Positions 18,750-27,629 of a stretch of 28,924 bases of DNA are shown in pieces. The translations under genes were made by a program, and so were the position numbers. Every line of letters begins with the position of its first letter. The first letter of the stretch is position 1. The DNA comes from Sphacelaria rigidula (Eukaryota; Phaeophyceae; Sphacelariales). Location of the stretch: positions 1 through 28,924 of the forward strand of contig CAXNAA020000092.1 in assembly GCA_964200075.2 (NCBI GenBank), in the 5' to 3' direction. Below the pieces are notes generated by a model. It was not told the DNA's origin. It was given only the letters and a program-made list of their open reading frames with translations, and did not search any database.

Positions 18750-19690
18750 GGGTATTCTGTTAGCGCTGGGTCGGCCAGTCCATTGACTCGGTGACGAGTA
18801 ACAGCGCGCAGTCCTTTTTTCATGGTCGAAGTGTGAAGGGCGCGTGCAAGCACAAACGCGTATCCTTTCGAGTAGATGGAGGTCCTGCGGTACTGTAGTG
18901 GTAGAGTACGAAGTTGGTCACGGAAGCACGCGCATGTAAAATAACAACCTATGTGTTGCACTCGTTTGACACGCCAAGACTTGATTCCACGAGCAGCTGG
19001 CCACCACGTCGGCGCTCTGGGACACTGAGGATCTTCTGTTAGCGCTGGGTCGGCCAGTCCATTGACTCGGTGACGAGTAACAGCGCGCAGTCGTTTCCTC
19101 CGGTCGAAGTGTGACGGGCGGGTGCAGACACACATGCGTGCGGTCGAGTAGATGGAGGTTGTGCAGGTACCGCAGTCAGCGGTAGAGTACGAAGTTGGTC
19201 ACGGAAGTACGCGCATGTAAAACAACAACCTGTATGTTGCCCTCGCCTGGCACGCCAAGACTTGATTCCACGAGCAGCTGGCCACCACGTCGGCGCTCTG
19301 GGACATTGGGGATCTTCTGTTAGCGCTGGATCGGCCAGTCCATTGACTCGGTGACGAGTAACAGCGCGCAGTCGTTTCCTCCGGTCGAAGTGTGAACGGC
19401 GCGTGCAGACACAAACGCCCGTACTTTCGAGTAGATGAAGATTCTGCAGTACCCCATTGGTTAAGTACGAAGTTGGTCACGGAAGCATGCGTGTGTCAAA
19501 AGCTGTGTGTTGCGTCTGCCCGACACGCCAAAACTTGATCCCACGAGAAGCTGGCCGTCACGTCGACGCTCTGGGGAATAGGGGGATCTTCTGTTTGCGC
19601 TGGGTCGGCCAGTCCATTGAGAAACAGCGCGCAGTCGTTTTCCTCCTGTCGGAGCGTGACGGGCACGTGCGGACACAAACGCGTGTGGTC
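18750..19690. repeat. Tandem repeat G: four units of about 280 bp
   Basis: GCGCTGGGTCGGCCAGTCCA recurs at 18763, 19042, 19323 and 19597 (one base different in the third), at spacings of 279, 281 and 274 bp. Units also share AACAGCGCGCAGTCGTTTCC, GTAGAGTACGAAGTTGGTCA and CAAGACTTGATTCCACGAG. The last unit is shorter and more diverged. The minus-strand frames repeat with the array. I see no terminal inverted repeats or coding domain. Confidence 0.9.
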
Positions 19691-19784
19691 AGTAGAAAAT
19701 TGTGCTTAACACGTCGATAGACAACGTGAAAGAAGCGGAGTCGTCAAATCCATTCTCAATTACGTCCAGATGGATTCGCAAGCT

Positions 19785-19872
19785 TGTCACGGCCGGTTCT
19801 CCGTCAACATTATAGCTTGACAAAATTGATCGTGGCTAGATCAATATTGTCACGGCCGGTTCTCCGTCAACA
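19785..19872. repeat. Inverted repeat flanked by a 24-bp direct repeat
   Basis: TGACAAAATTGATC (19818-19831) and GATCAATATTGTCA (19839-19852) are 14-bp arms with one mismatch and a 7-bp spacer (GTGGCTA). A direct repeat, GTCACGGCCGGTTCTCCGTC plus four more bases, occurs at 19785 and 19849. The inverted repeat is an outlying variant of the element amplified at 21.7-25.4 kb. Confidence 0.8.
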
Positions 19873-19946
19873 GAGTATGTACTCTATGGGGAGAAATCAT
19901 CTTATATTGCGAACCATTATCCTGGTTTCTGGGGAACATCAGCCAG

Positions 19947-19967
19947 ATGGTTCAAAGGCTGAACCAT
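19947..19967. other. Small perfect hairpin
   Basis: ATGGTTCA and TGAACCAT are perfect 8-bp arms around AAGGC, about 25 bp before a coding fragment. Its function is unknown. Confidence 0.5.
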
Positions 19968-19992
19968 TACTAAAACATAACCTTTTGACTAG

Positions 19993-20166
19993 CGAGGGCC
20001 ACACCTGCAATCCTTCTACGACGCCATCCGGAAGAACCAGTTCGATAGGTACAAGATATTCCTGGCCGGGTTGAGCATCGATCGCGAACAACAATCTCTC
20101 GTGGATATGAAGAGATCCGCTTTTAATTACGACACCAGGCAGGATGCAGCAAACATGTCAATTTGA
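19993..20166 (+). pseudogene. C-terminal coding fragment of an unknown gene
   Basis: The frame opens after TAG at 19990 and reads 57 codons of clear protein character (HLQSFYDAIRKNQFDRYKIF, then LSIDREQQSLVDMKRS) to TGA at 20164. It has no usable start and the upstream sequence is unrelated, so it looks like the 3' end of a lost gene or a final exon. It overlaps the start of the zinc-ribbon gene by 23 bp in a different frame, the kind of tight packing seen in compact viral genomes. Confidence 0.5.
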
Positions 20167-20452
20167 AGAACGATACGAGACACCCACGGGACGACCGTAT
20201 TGCATTCATACAAATGACAAAGATGCCATCTTCTGGAACAATATAATCGGATACGCGAAAAAAGTAACCACGCTCGCAAGTAGCGTGGCAACGATACTTC
20301 CGGGTGGATCCAAATGCCTCGTGTCATACTTGTATGGATTGAAGGTCAAGAGATTCATGCGTAAAAATTGTACGCTTATCGTGTGCTGCGGTTGTAAAAA
20401 GAAGATGGGCGGGGACAGGTGTCCAGCGTGTAGAGTCAAGTTCAAAGAGTAA
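20144..20452 (+). CDS. Small zinc-ribbon protein, 102 residues
   Basis: ATG at 20144 and TAA at 20450 frame a basic protein. Residues 81-96 form C-x2-C-x8-C-x2-C (CCGC...CPAC), a compact zinc-binding ribbon or treble-clef-like site at the C-terminus. The middle has a mildly hydrophobic stretch (VTTLASSVATIL) followed by Lys/Arg-rich residues (VKRFMRKN). Such small Cys4 proteins often bind nucleic acid or other proteins. The exact role cannot be read here. Frame quality is high over the full length. The convergent minus-strand ORF overlaps its last 130 bp. Confidence 0.7.
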   Translation: MQQTCQFEERYETPTGRPYCIHTNDKDAIFWNNIIGYAKKVTTLASSVATILPGGSKCLVSYLYGLKVKRFMRKNCTLIVCCGCKKKMGGDRCPACRVKFKE

Positions 20453-21535
20453 TAAATGAATCTTGAAAAACATGGAAGCCCAGACGGGAGCGCTTCGTTC
20501 ACCCCGCGACACTCTGGCTATTGCATCCCTTACAGACTTCCCGTGGTCCATTTGAGACAAAGCGCCTTCCACGCGCTTCTCCATTGGCATGACACCAGCA
20601 CGAATGAATCCGTCTCGGACTGATGTCGCTCGAGCGGCGCGTGTCCGCTCGTAATCTAGCGCACGTTTGGCCTGGCTACTGTCCACGAAATCATAAAAAC
20701 ATATCCAACGCGAAATAAAAATTTCCTCCTCAAGCCTTTCTTTCTCCACACTGCAACTAACCGGGGTTGCATGAATTGCAAACGCCATATCCTCCTCGGG
20801 GTCTAGGTTCTTTGTAGTCTTCATGTACTTCCTGGAAGATCCGTCTGAAATCATGGCTGCGTCGATCCACTCTTGCCTACGCCCCACATAGATCGTCCTG
20901 TCACCCGTTTGCTTCCTGTCAGCATTCCAGATCCTTTTAAAAAGGATATTACGATTCTCCTACAGTACATTACGATCCTCCCCGGATACCTTACATCGTT
21001 CCCCGAATACGAAAGGTTTTACATCTAAATTTTCCTCTGGACAGAGGATCTTCTGTGCCATGTCCAAATAGGTGCCCTTGACGTTCTTATCGAACACGAT
21101 TCTCCCCCTGTAGTTATCGAAGAACTTGTACAGTTTTTCCATGATTTCTTCGATGAGTATGGGACTACTGGTGGACTCTATCTTGATGGCCGTTTGGATA
21201 CTATGACGGGATGTATACCCCACCGTGATGAACTCGGGGCTGGCCTCACCCTTCGTCACGGCAGCCGCCATTTCCGTGATGGTTTTCTCGTCTCTGACGT
21301 TCCCCATGGATTCTGCGTCCTGAAACTCCAGAAAGATGGCACGCTGGCGTTGATTGTTCCACTTCTTGCACATATCTTTTATTTCGTCCTCTTCCAGCAC
21401 GTTGGGACCATGTCCCGATGGAGACTCGATCCCGGACCCTGACGCTGGGGGGGTGTCACCGAAAGCATTTTGCAGGGGAGGTTCGTTCGCACAACGCACC
21501 CACGCTTGTCCATTTCCTTCGTTTTCACTCGACAT
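20324..21535 (-). pseudogene. Unknown gene interrupted by one in-frame amber codon
   Basis: On the minus strand ATG (21535) opens 191 codons of good coding quality, ending at TAG 20962-20960. The same frame continues without a break for a further 211 codons to 20324, again strongly coding (ENRNILFKRIWNADRKQ, later MEKRVEGALSQMDHGKSVRD). The N-terminal part begins MSSENEGNGQAW and has an acidic stretch (NVLEEDEIKDMCKKWN). The TAG is the seventh codon of an imperfect 21-bp tandem duplication (EDRNVL-stop, then ENRNILF). It may be a nonsense mutation, readthrough or a read error. The last 40 or so codons overlap the zinc-ribbon gene in antisense and are weaker, so the true end may be near 20460. 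No family is recognised. Confidence 0.65.
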
Positions 21536-22471
21536 GATGGATAGATTGCTTTGCAGTGTATGAACTATGGGGGTTCCTCAATGATTGAGACCAGGTGGGG
21601 ACTGTGGCAACAACACTCCTTTCGGCTCGGTAGTGTTTGCCATTAACTTTGGGTTAGGGCACCAGTCACAAATTGATTCGATCACGAGAGGTGGGTGGGA
21701 ATCCATTGTCAGATGATTTGTTTGCAGAGAATAAATACTCCATCCACGGAGAACCAGACATGACAACATTGATCCTATGTTCGATCAATTTTGTCCCGCC
21801 ATAACCTCACGGACACGGGTTTCTCCTCAATGTGTTTCTACTCCATCCACGGAGAACCAGCATGACAAAATCGATCCAAGTTCGATCAATATCGTTATGC
21901 CATAATCTCACGGACACGGGATTCTTCTCAGAGTATTTCTACTCCATCCACGGAGAATCAGACACCACAAAATTGATTTTTAATGTTATTTCGTTTGCCA
22001 TCCAACAATTGCAGATTCAATCAATACAACACAACAACCATGTCTGCTTTGATACCTCCGTACTTTTACCGCCCTTTCATGACACAACAACCAAACATAC
22101 ATAGTATATGCATGCGTCCAAGAACGACCTGACATCGCCGAGAACAGAGAACAAAGGTGGATTCTCCCCATCTCCCCCATCTCGAGCTATCTACGTACTT
22201 CGAAGTTGTTTATGAACTAGACCTAGATATCCAACGCTTCGTGTTGACATGAGATGATATTTTGAAAATACAAAGACACAAGTTTTCATGTCACCAGCAA
22301 AGAAATGAATGACAAAGAACAAAACGACATAACCAATTAACACACAACAACGATCAAACTATGTGACATACACCAAATTGATCCTAGCTCGATCATTTTC
22401 GTCACGCCATAATCTCACGGACACGGGATTCTTCTGGGAGTGCTTCTACTCCATTCACCGCGAACCAAACA

Positions 22472-22506
22472 TGACAAAATTGATCCTAGTTCGATCAATT
22501 TTGTCA
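22472..22506. repeat. Perfect 14-bp inverted repeat, representative of module P
   Basis: The arms TGACAAAATTGATC and GATCAATTTTGTCA are exact reverse complements separated by CTAGTTC. The same perfect form is at 24421-24455. One-mismatch forms are at 24042 and 25366. Shortened or diverged forms lie near 21761, 21862, 22366, 22736, 23944, 24326, 24695 and 24795. Confidence 0.9.
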
Positions 22507-23309
22507 CGCCAGAATCTCACGGACATGGCATTCTTCTCAGAGTATTTCTACTCCATCCACGGAAACCAGACATGACAAAAGTATGTACGTTAACAAGACT
22601 TAGATATCCCACGCTTCGTGTGCATGATATTTTGGAAATACATATACATAAATCTTTCTCACAAAGAAATGAATGAAAAAGAAGAAAACGACACAACTAA
22701 CCGACACACAACAATCAAACTGTGTGACATACACCTAATTGATCCTAGTTCGATCAATATCGTCGCGCCATAATCTAACGGACACGGGATTCTTCTGAGA
22801 GTGCTTCTACTCCATCCGCGGAGAACCAGACACGACAAAATTGATCCTCAGGCTGAGGCACCCCCCTTTCAAGCCCATGCCCTACCCCCCATCCGCCACT
22901 GCAACACCCCGGCCCTACTTCCTTGTCACCTGCAACTGCAAGGGCCAAACCCTCCCCCCTCGGCACTCCCGACAACGTCTCGAACAGAAGTCCGCTTTCC
23001 ACCGAAGTGGTTAGATTAAAGCTGCCGCGCGCATATTTTAGCGCGTAAAAGTCTGTGCGGCATTGCTGATCGATACTGCCACCGGGTACACCAAGAGGAA
23101 AACGCCCGCCGTCTCGCTCAATCTAATGCACCCCCGTGACCCGTCCTTCCTCCCGACAACAGCCACTACAATTCCATGTGCCGACTGCACCGGCGAGAAT
23201 TGTTCCGCCCAACAACGCGAGAACAATCAAGAACAACTTAGGGTTTACCACGTGCATATGGGTGTCGCCGCCGTACTTCTGAAGCTTTCTCCTCCACAGC
23301 CGTCTTTGT

Positions 23310-23770
23310 TGTCCCCCCAGCTGGCATTGCGCCCGTGAAGACATTCTTCCCTGCTGTCCTCTCAGCTGATATTGCGCCAGCGACGACACCATCCCTGCCT
23401 GCTGTCCTCCCCACACACCCTATTGCTGTCCCCCCAGCTGGTGCTGCGTCACCGGCGGCACTCCTCCCTGCTGTCCTCCCAACTGGTATTGCGCCAGCGA
23501 TGACACTCCTCCTTGATGTTCTCCTAGCTGGTATTGCGGCAGCGACGACACTCCTCCCTCTTGCGCTCCCCACGTCCCTCCTTGCTCAACTGGTGTTGCT
23601 CCAGTGACGACACCCTTCCTTGCTGCCTTCCCCACATCTCCCTTTGCTGTCCTCCCAACTGGTATTGCGGCAGCGACGCCACTCCTCCTTGACTCCTTCT
23701 TGCTGTCCTCCCAACCGGTGTTGCTCCAGCGATGATGTCCCTCCTTCCTTTCCTCCCAAATGGTATTGCC
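23310..23770. repeat. 45-bp minisatellite
   Basis: CTGGTATTGCGCCAGCGA-like cores recur at 23321, 23366, 23438, 23483 and 23528, mostly 45 bp apart, and continue with weaker spacing to about 23770. A 45-bp period keeps all frames open. The plus strand would read a 15-residue unit like PAVLPTGIAPATTLL, the minus strand one like GGVSSLAQYQLGGQQ. I cannot tell whether either is translated. Confidence 0.8.
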
Positions 23771-23796
23771 CATGGGGCGACATCCCTCCCTGCTAC

Positions 23797-23797
<1 letters not shown>

Positions 23798-23833
<36 letters not shown>
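23798..23833. repeat. (GCT)12 trinucleotide repeat
   Basis: Twelve uninterrupted GCT triplets (AGC on the minus strand). A minus-strand frame would read polyserine, others polyalanine or polyleucine. It borders the resumed satellite and is expected to vary in length. Confidence 0.95.
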
Positions 23834-23835
<2 letters not shown>

Positions 23836-25466
23836 CCTCCTCTGCTGTGGACTTGGCCCTTTCACAAACAAGGAATGAACGAAAAAGAACAAGACGACAC
23901 AACCAACCAACACACAACAACGATCAAACTATGTGACATACACCAAATTGATCCTAGCTCGATCAATATCGCCAAGCCATAATCTCACGGACACGGGTTT
24001 CTCCTCAGAGTGCCTGTACACCATCCACGACGAACCAGACATGACAAAATTGATCCTAGTTCGATCAATTTTTTCACGCTATAATCTCACGGACACGGGA
24101 TTTTTCTCAGAGTATTTCTACTCCATCCACGGAAACCAGACATGACAAAAGTATGTACGTTAAGTAGACCTGGATGTCCCACGCTTCGTGTTTCCATGAC
24201 ATGATATTTTGAAAATACATAGACTAGACACAAATCTTCTCACAAACAAAGAAATCAACGAAAACGAACGAAGCGACATGACAAACCAGCACACAACAAC
24301 AATCAAGCTATGTGACATACACCAAATTGATCCTAGTTCGATCAATATTGTCACGCCATAATCTCACGGACACGGGTTTCTTCTCAGAGTGCTTGTACTC
24401 CATCTACGGAGCACCAGATATGACAAAATTGATCCTAGTTCGATCAATTTTGTCACGCCATAATCTCACGGACACGGGATTCTCCTCAGAGTGTTCTACT
24501 CCATCCACGGAAACCAGACATGACAAAAGTATGTATGTTAACTAGACCTAGGTATCCCACGCTTCGTGTTTTCATGACATGATATTTTGAAAATACATAC
24601 ACCCAAATCTTCTCACAAACAAAGAAATCAACGAAAAGGAACAAGACGACACAACCAACCAACACACAACAACAATCAAACTATGTGACATACACCAAAT
24701 TGATCCTAGTTCGATCAGAATCGTCACGCCATAATCTCACGGACACGGGATTCTTCTGAGAGTGCTTGTACTCCATCCACGGAGCACCAGACATGACAAA
24801 CTTGATCCTAGTTCGATCATTTTGTCACGCCATAATCTCACGGACACGGGTTTCTTCTCAAGAGTATTTCTACTCCATCCACGGAGAACCAGACACGACC
24901 AAATTGATTTTATTATTTTTCCGTTTTCCATCCGACAGTTGCAGAGTCAGTCAATACAATACAACAACCACGCCTGCTTTGATACCTCCGTACTTTTACC
25001 GCCCTTTTATGACACAACAACCAAACATATATATACATAAATGCATCCAACAACGACCTGACATCGCTGAGAACAGAGAACAACAGTACATTCTCCCCCA
25101 TCTCCCCCATCTCGAGCTATCTACGTACTTCGAAGAGGTATGTTAAATAGGTCTAGGTATCCCACGCTTCGTGTTTTCATAACATGATATTTTGAAATTT
25201 TTCATACACAAATCTTCTCACAAACAAAGAAACGAATGAAAAAGAACAAGACGACACACCCAACCAACACACAACAACAATCAAATTATGTGACATAACG
25301 CCATCATCTCACGGACACGGGATTCTTCGCAGAGTGCTTCTACTCCATCCACGGCGAACCAGACATGACAAAATTGATCCTAGTTCGATCAATCTTGTCA
25401 AGCCATAACTCCACGACACGGGTTTCTTCTCAGAGTGTTTCTACTCCATCCACGGAGAACCAGGCA

Positions 25467-26220
25467 TGACGTGTCGTGAGAGCGGAAACTCCGCCAAGAT
25501 CATTGTGGCAGATCGGTTTGGTCTAATCTTGACATGACAAGCACGTGGCTCGGCTCTGTGCGTCCGTCTGATCCGATCGGATTCGGGTAGCGCTCACGAT
25601 TCTGCCAATGACCAAGTCAAATAAACCAAATACAGTATGGAAGACACGATTGTATCGTGAGAGTAGTCAGTCTCACGACATCCTTCCCAATGACCAAAGT
25701 GAAAAAATACAAATTCCAAGTACCGTTTGGAAGACACCATTTGTCGTGAGAGCATCCAGTCTACCACCATCCTCCCTCATGACCAAGTCAAATATACCAA
25801 CAGCATAGGAGATAGCATTGTGTCGTGATAGCGGAAAGTCCGCCTAGACCTTTGTGGCAGATTGGTGTTGTCCGAGTTTGGCATTACAAGCATGGCTCAG
25901 CGGTGACCATGCATTTCCGACCCCATTCGGACCGCGCTCAAGGTTCTGCCGATAATCAAGCCAAAAAAACCAATACGTCGCGAGAGCTGAAAGTCCGCCA
26001 AGACCTTTGTGGCAGATCGGTTTTTTCGGATCTTGACATGACAAGCACGTGGCTCAGCTGTGTACGCATCCGTCTGATCTGATCGAATTCGGGCAGCGCT
26101 CACGGCTCTGCCGATGACCAAGTCAAATATACCAAGTACAGTATGGAAGACACGATTGTGTCGTGAGAGCAGTCAATCTAACGACATCCTTCCCGATGAC
26201 CAAGTCAAAAATAAAAATTC
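25467..26220. repeat. Two-module repeat I
   Basis: Module A holds a GCGGAAAGTCCGCC small hairpin motif, GACCTTTGTGGCAGATCGG, TGACATGACAAGCACGTGGC and CTCACGGCTCTGCCGATGAC. It occurs at about 25473-25610, 25821-25960 and 25975-26120. Module B holds ACAGTATGGAAGACACGATT, TCGTGAGAGC and ATCCTTCCCGATGACCAAG. It occurs at about 25618-25690, 25695-25790 and 26125-26215. Both modules end with ATGACCAAGTCAAATA. A similar stretch reappears alone at about 28671. Confidence 0.85.
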
Positions 26221-26653
26221 CAGTAGGGATAGCCACTCGTTTAGTCGTGAGAGCGTTCCTTGCGGAAAGTGCAGCGTCGGCGTGGACCACGAAGCGTACA
26301 CGCCCGACAAGCCCTTGAACAAAAACAAAAAGTTGCGGGCTCGAATAAATCGTGTAAACATTTTCAGGGTGGCGTGCAGATTTGATCACTTCTCCAAACA
26401 TTTCCCTCGCATCATGAAGTTAGCCAAATCCGGTGCCTCGTCTTCAATCAAGAAAATCTCGAAAAACAATCATGCTCTCCTACAAAAACTAAACAAGAAG
26501 TCACCAACGCATCGATTCAGCCGTCCCCATGCTGAGACTGAAAATGTCCCGAAGTATGCTGGTGGAGAGAATACTGCCGCGTTCTTCGACAACTTCAAAT
26601 ATGTCCATGCCAAGGATACGGACTCATATGGCAAAGCCACGACCCGTTCATAG
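26114..26653 (+). CDS. Basic ORF of unknown function, N-terminus inside repeat I
   Basis: The frame runs from ATG 26114 to TAG 26651. Its first 40 or so codons are repeat-I sequence and probably not native. From about 26240 the composition changes to a basic, protein-like sequence: a CGKC pair (VPCGKCSVGVDHEAYTPDKP), a Lys/Arg-rich segment (LNKNKKLRARINRVN), a DHFSKHFPRIMKLAKSG helix and KNNHALLQKLNKKS. It could be the remains of a nucleic-acid-binding protein, but there is no recognisable domain. The upstream part may be missing or spliced. Confidence 0.4.
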   Translation: MTKSNIPSTVWKTRLCRESSQSNDILPDDQVKNKNSSRDSHSFSRESVPCGKCSVGVDHEAYTPDKPLNKNKKLRARINRVNIFRVACRFDHFSKHFPRIMKLAKSGASSSIKKISKNNHALLQKLNKKSPTHRFSRPHAETENVPKYAGGENTAAFFDNFKYVHAKDTDSYGKATTRS

Positions 26654-26827
26654 TACGAATGGTGCAGGAGGGAGCACGCCAACATCCAACCGTCGGTCCG
26701 CACATCTGTTCGGAAAGTAGCGCCGGCAGTCGATTATCAGCATGCGCTCCTGATCACACTTTCTGAGCAATGTACATCTCGCAATCGTGTCCAGTCCCTG
26801 CTGAGGCATATCATGTAGGCGGGAACA

Positions 26828-27090
26828 TAAGGCTTCAAGGACAGAGCTGGATCCACGATAGACTTTATATCCCCATAGTCGCATGGACGAACGTAGCCGC
26901 CATTGTTTTTGCGGGCGCCGAGAGCCAAATGGGTGACATAGTGGTATGCTGGAGCTGTTGCTAGTGTGATGATCGCAAAATACCGTCCTCTTGCGCAAGG
27001 CTTCAAGGACAGACCTGGATCCATGCCGAGAGCGAAGTAGGTGACCTACAGGTATGCTGGAGCTATTGCTAGAATGATGATCGCTAAGAA
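26828..27090. repeat. Imperfect direct duplication
   Basis: AAGGCTTCAAGGACAGAGCT plus GGATCCA (near 26829) recurs near 26997. GAGAGCCAAATGGGTGAC, then GGTATGCTGGAGCTGTTGCT and GATGATCGC (from about 26919), recurs from about 27030. The second copy lacks a segment of about 50 bp. Overlapping minus-strand ORFs in this stretch follow the duplication and are not convincing genes. Confidence 0.75.
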
Positions 27091-27135
27091 CATTCTCTTG
27101 CGGTCAAGCTCCTCCTTTGGATCAGGCTTCCTTTT

Positions 27136-27629
27136 TCAAAGGACCAAAGTTCTCCGGCTTGAAGAATATCTATTGCTTTGTCTCCTATAGAAGATTGCCA
27201 CTACGTTGTATGCAGCTGGACTATAAAAATTTACTTTTCTGAGCGCTACCCCGGTCTGCTCTTGTGTACCCATACCCGACACTAACAGCGACCCGACCCC
27301 TGTTGCAGTACAATACAAACGGCTGAACAACGCATGCGCTCCAATACCATGAAACAGTAGCAGTCTTGCTGTAGCTTGTGGAAATCCTAGCGCGCTGGGT
27401 GACCAAGAGGCGCAGGCTGTTTTAAAAGGCACAAATGGAGACTGTCCGCAACAGCTTGACCAAAGCACACGACCAATAAATCGCTACACTCGACGTCCCT
27501 TTCGAACCTAGCGTAGACAAGGAACCGGAGTTTTGATGTCTCACCAAGAATCGCTGCCTTGCCTTTCCGATGCCACGCCCTCAAGACCCCCGAAGCTCCG
27601 ATTACCACCCCCCCGTCGTCGTGTCCCAC
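27136..27629 (-). pseudogene. Weak coding-like region, possibly frameshifted
   Basis: On the minus strand a frame at 27629-27387 (HRKGKAAILGETSKLRFLVY, then CFGQAVADSLHLCLLKQPA) and another at 27468-27136 (LGFPQATARLLLFHG, then RKVNFYSPAAYNVVAIFYRR) follow each other with a small overlap. They could be one decayed gene. No motif identifies it. I considered a retroelement remnant and found no catalytic signature. Confidence 0.2.

Larger units (their letters stand above)
22850..23865. other. Unrelated 1-kb block interrupting satellite H
   Basis: Satellite H stops inside an inverted repeat at about 22848 (AAAATTGATCC, then TCAGGCTGAGG) and resumes in the middle of module L at about 23865 (TTTCACAAACAAGGAATG). 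The block is GC-richer and contains a 45-bp minisatellite and a (GCT)12 tract. Frames are open on both strands. On the minus strand near 23230-23280 one reads MHVVNPKLFLIVLALLGGTI, which could be a membrane segment but has no clear gene around it. I see no terminal repeats or target-site duplication. Confidence 0.6.
21737..25460. repeat. Higher-order satellite H with L and P modules
   Basis: Module P, about 100 bp, holds an inverted repeat, then CACGCCATAATCTCACGGAC, then CTACTCCATCCACGGAGAAC and CAGACATGAC. Module L, about 150-180 bp, begins GTATGTACGTTA, holds CCCACGCTTCGTGTT and CAAATCTTCTCAC, and ends CACACAACAACAATCAAAC plus TATGTGACATACACC. L copies lie near 22215, 22585, 23865 (partial), 24155, 24532 and 25138, mostly followed by two P copies. 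The order is therefore roughly L-P-P, with a period of 370-390 bp where intact. A third module of about 240 bp occurs at 21967-22205 and 24903-25136. No gene is supported inside it. Confidence 0.95.

Noticed and set aside
18895-18920. tRNA-like A box (TAGTGGTAGAGTAC) in repeat G, suggesting a SINE or tRNA
   Set aside because: No matching B box or cloverleaf could be found downstream in any of the copies.
23420-23920. 166-codon minus-strand ORF with polyserine and GGVSSLAQYQLGGQQ repeats
   Set aside because: Its start lies in satellite H sequence, its body is a minisatellite with all frames open, and it has no unique domain.
1-25460. CRISPR-like arrays
   Set aside because: Repeat units are long (35-590 bp), spacing is irregular, spacers are not unique and no cas gene is present.
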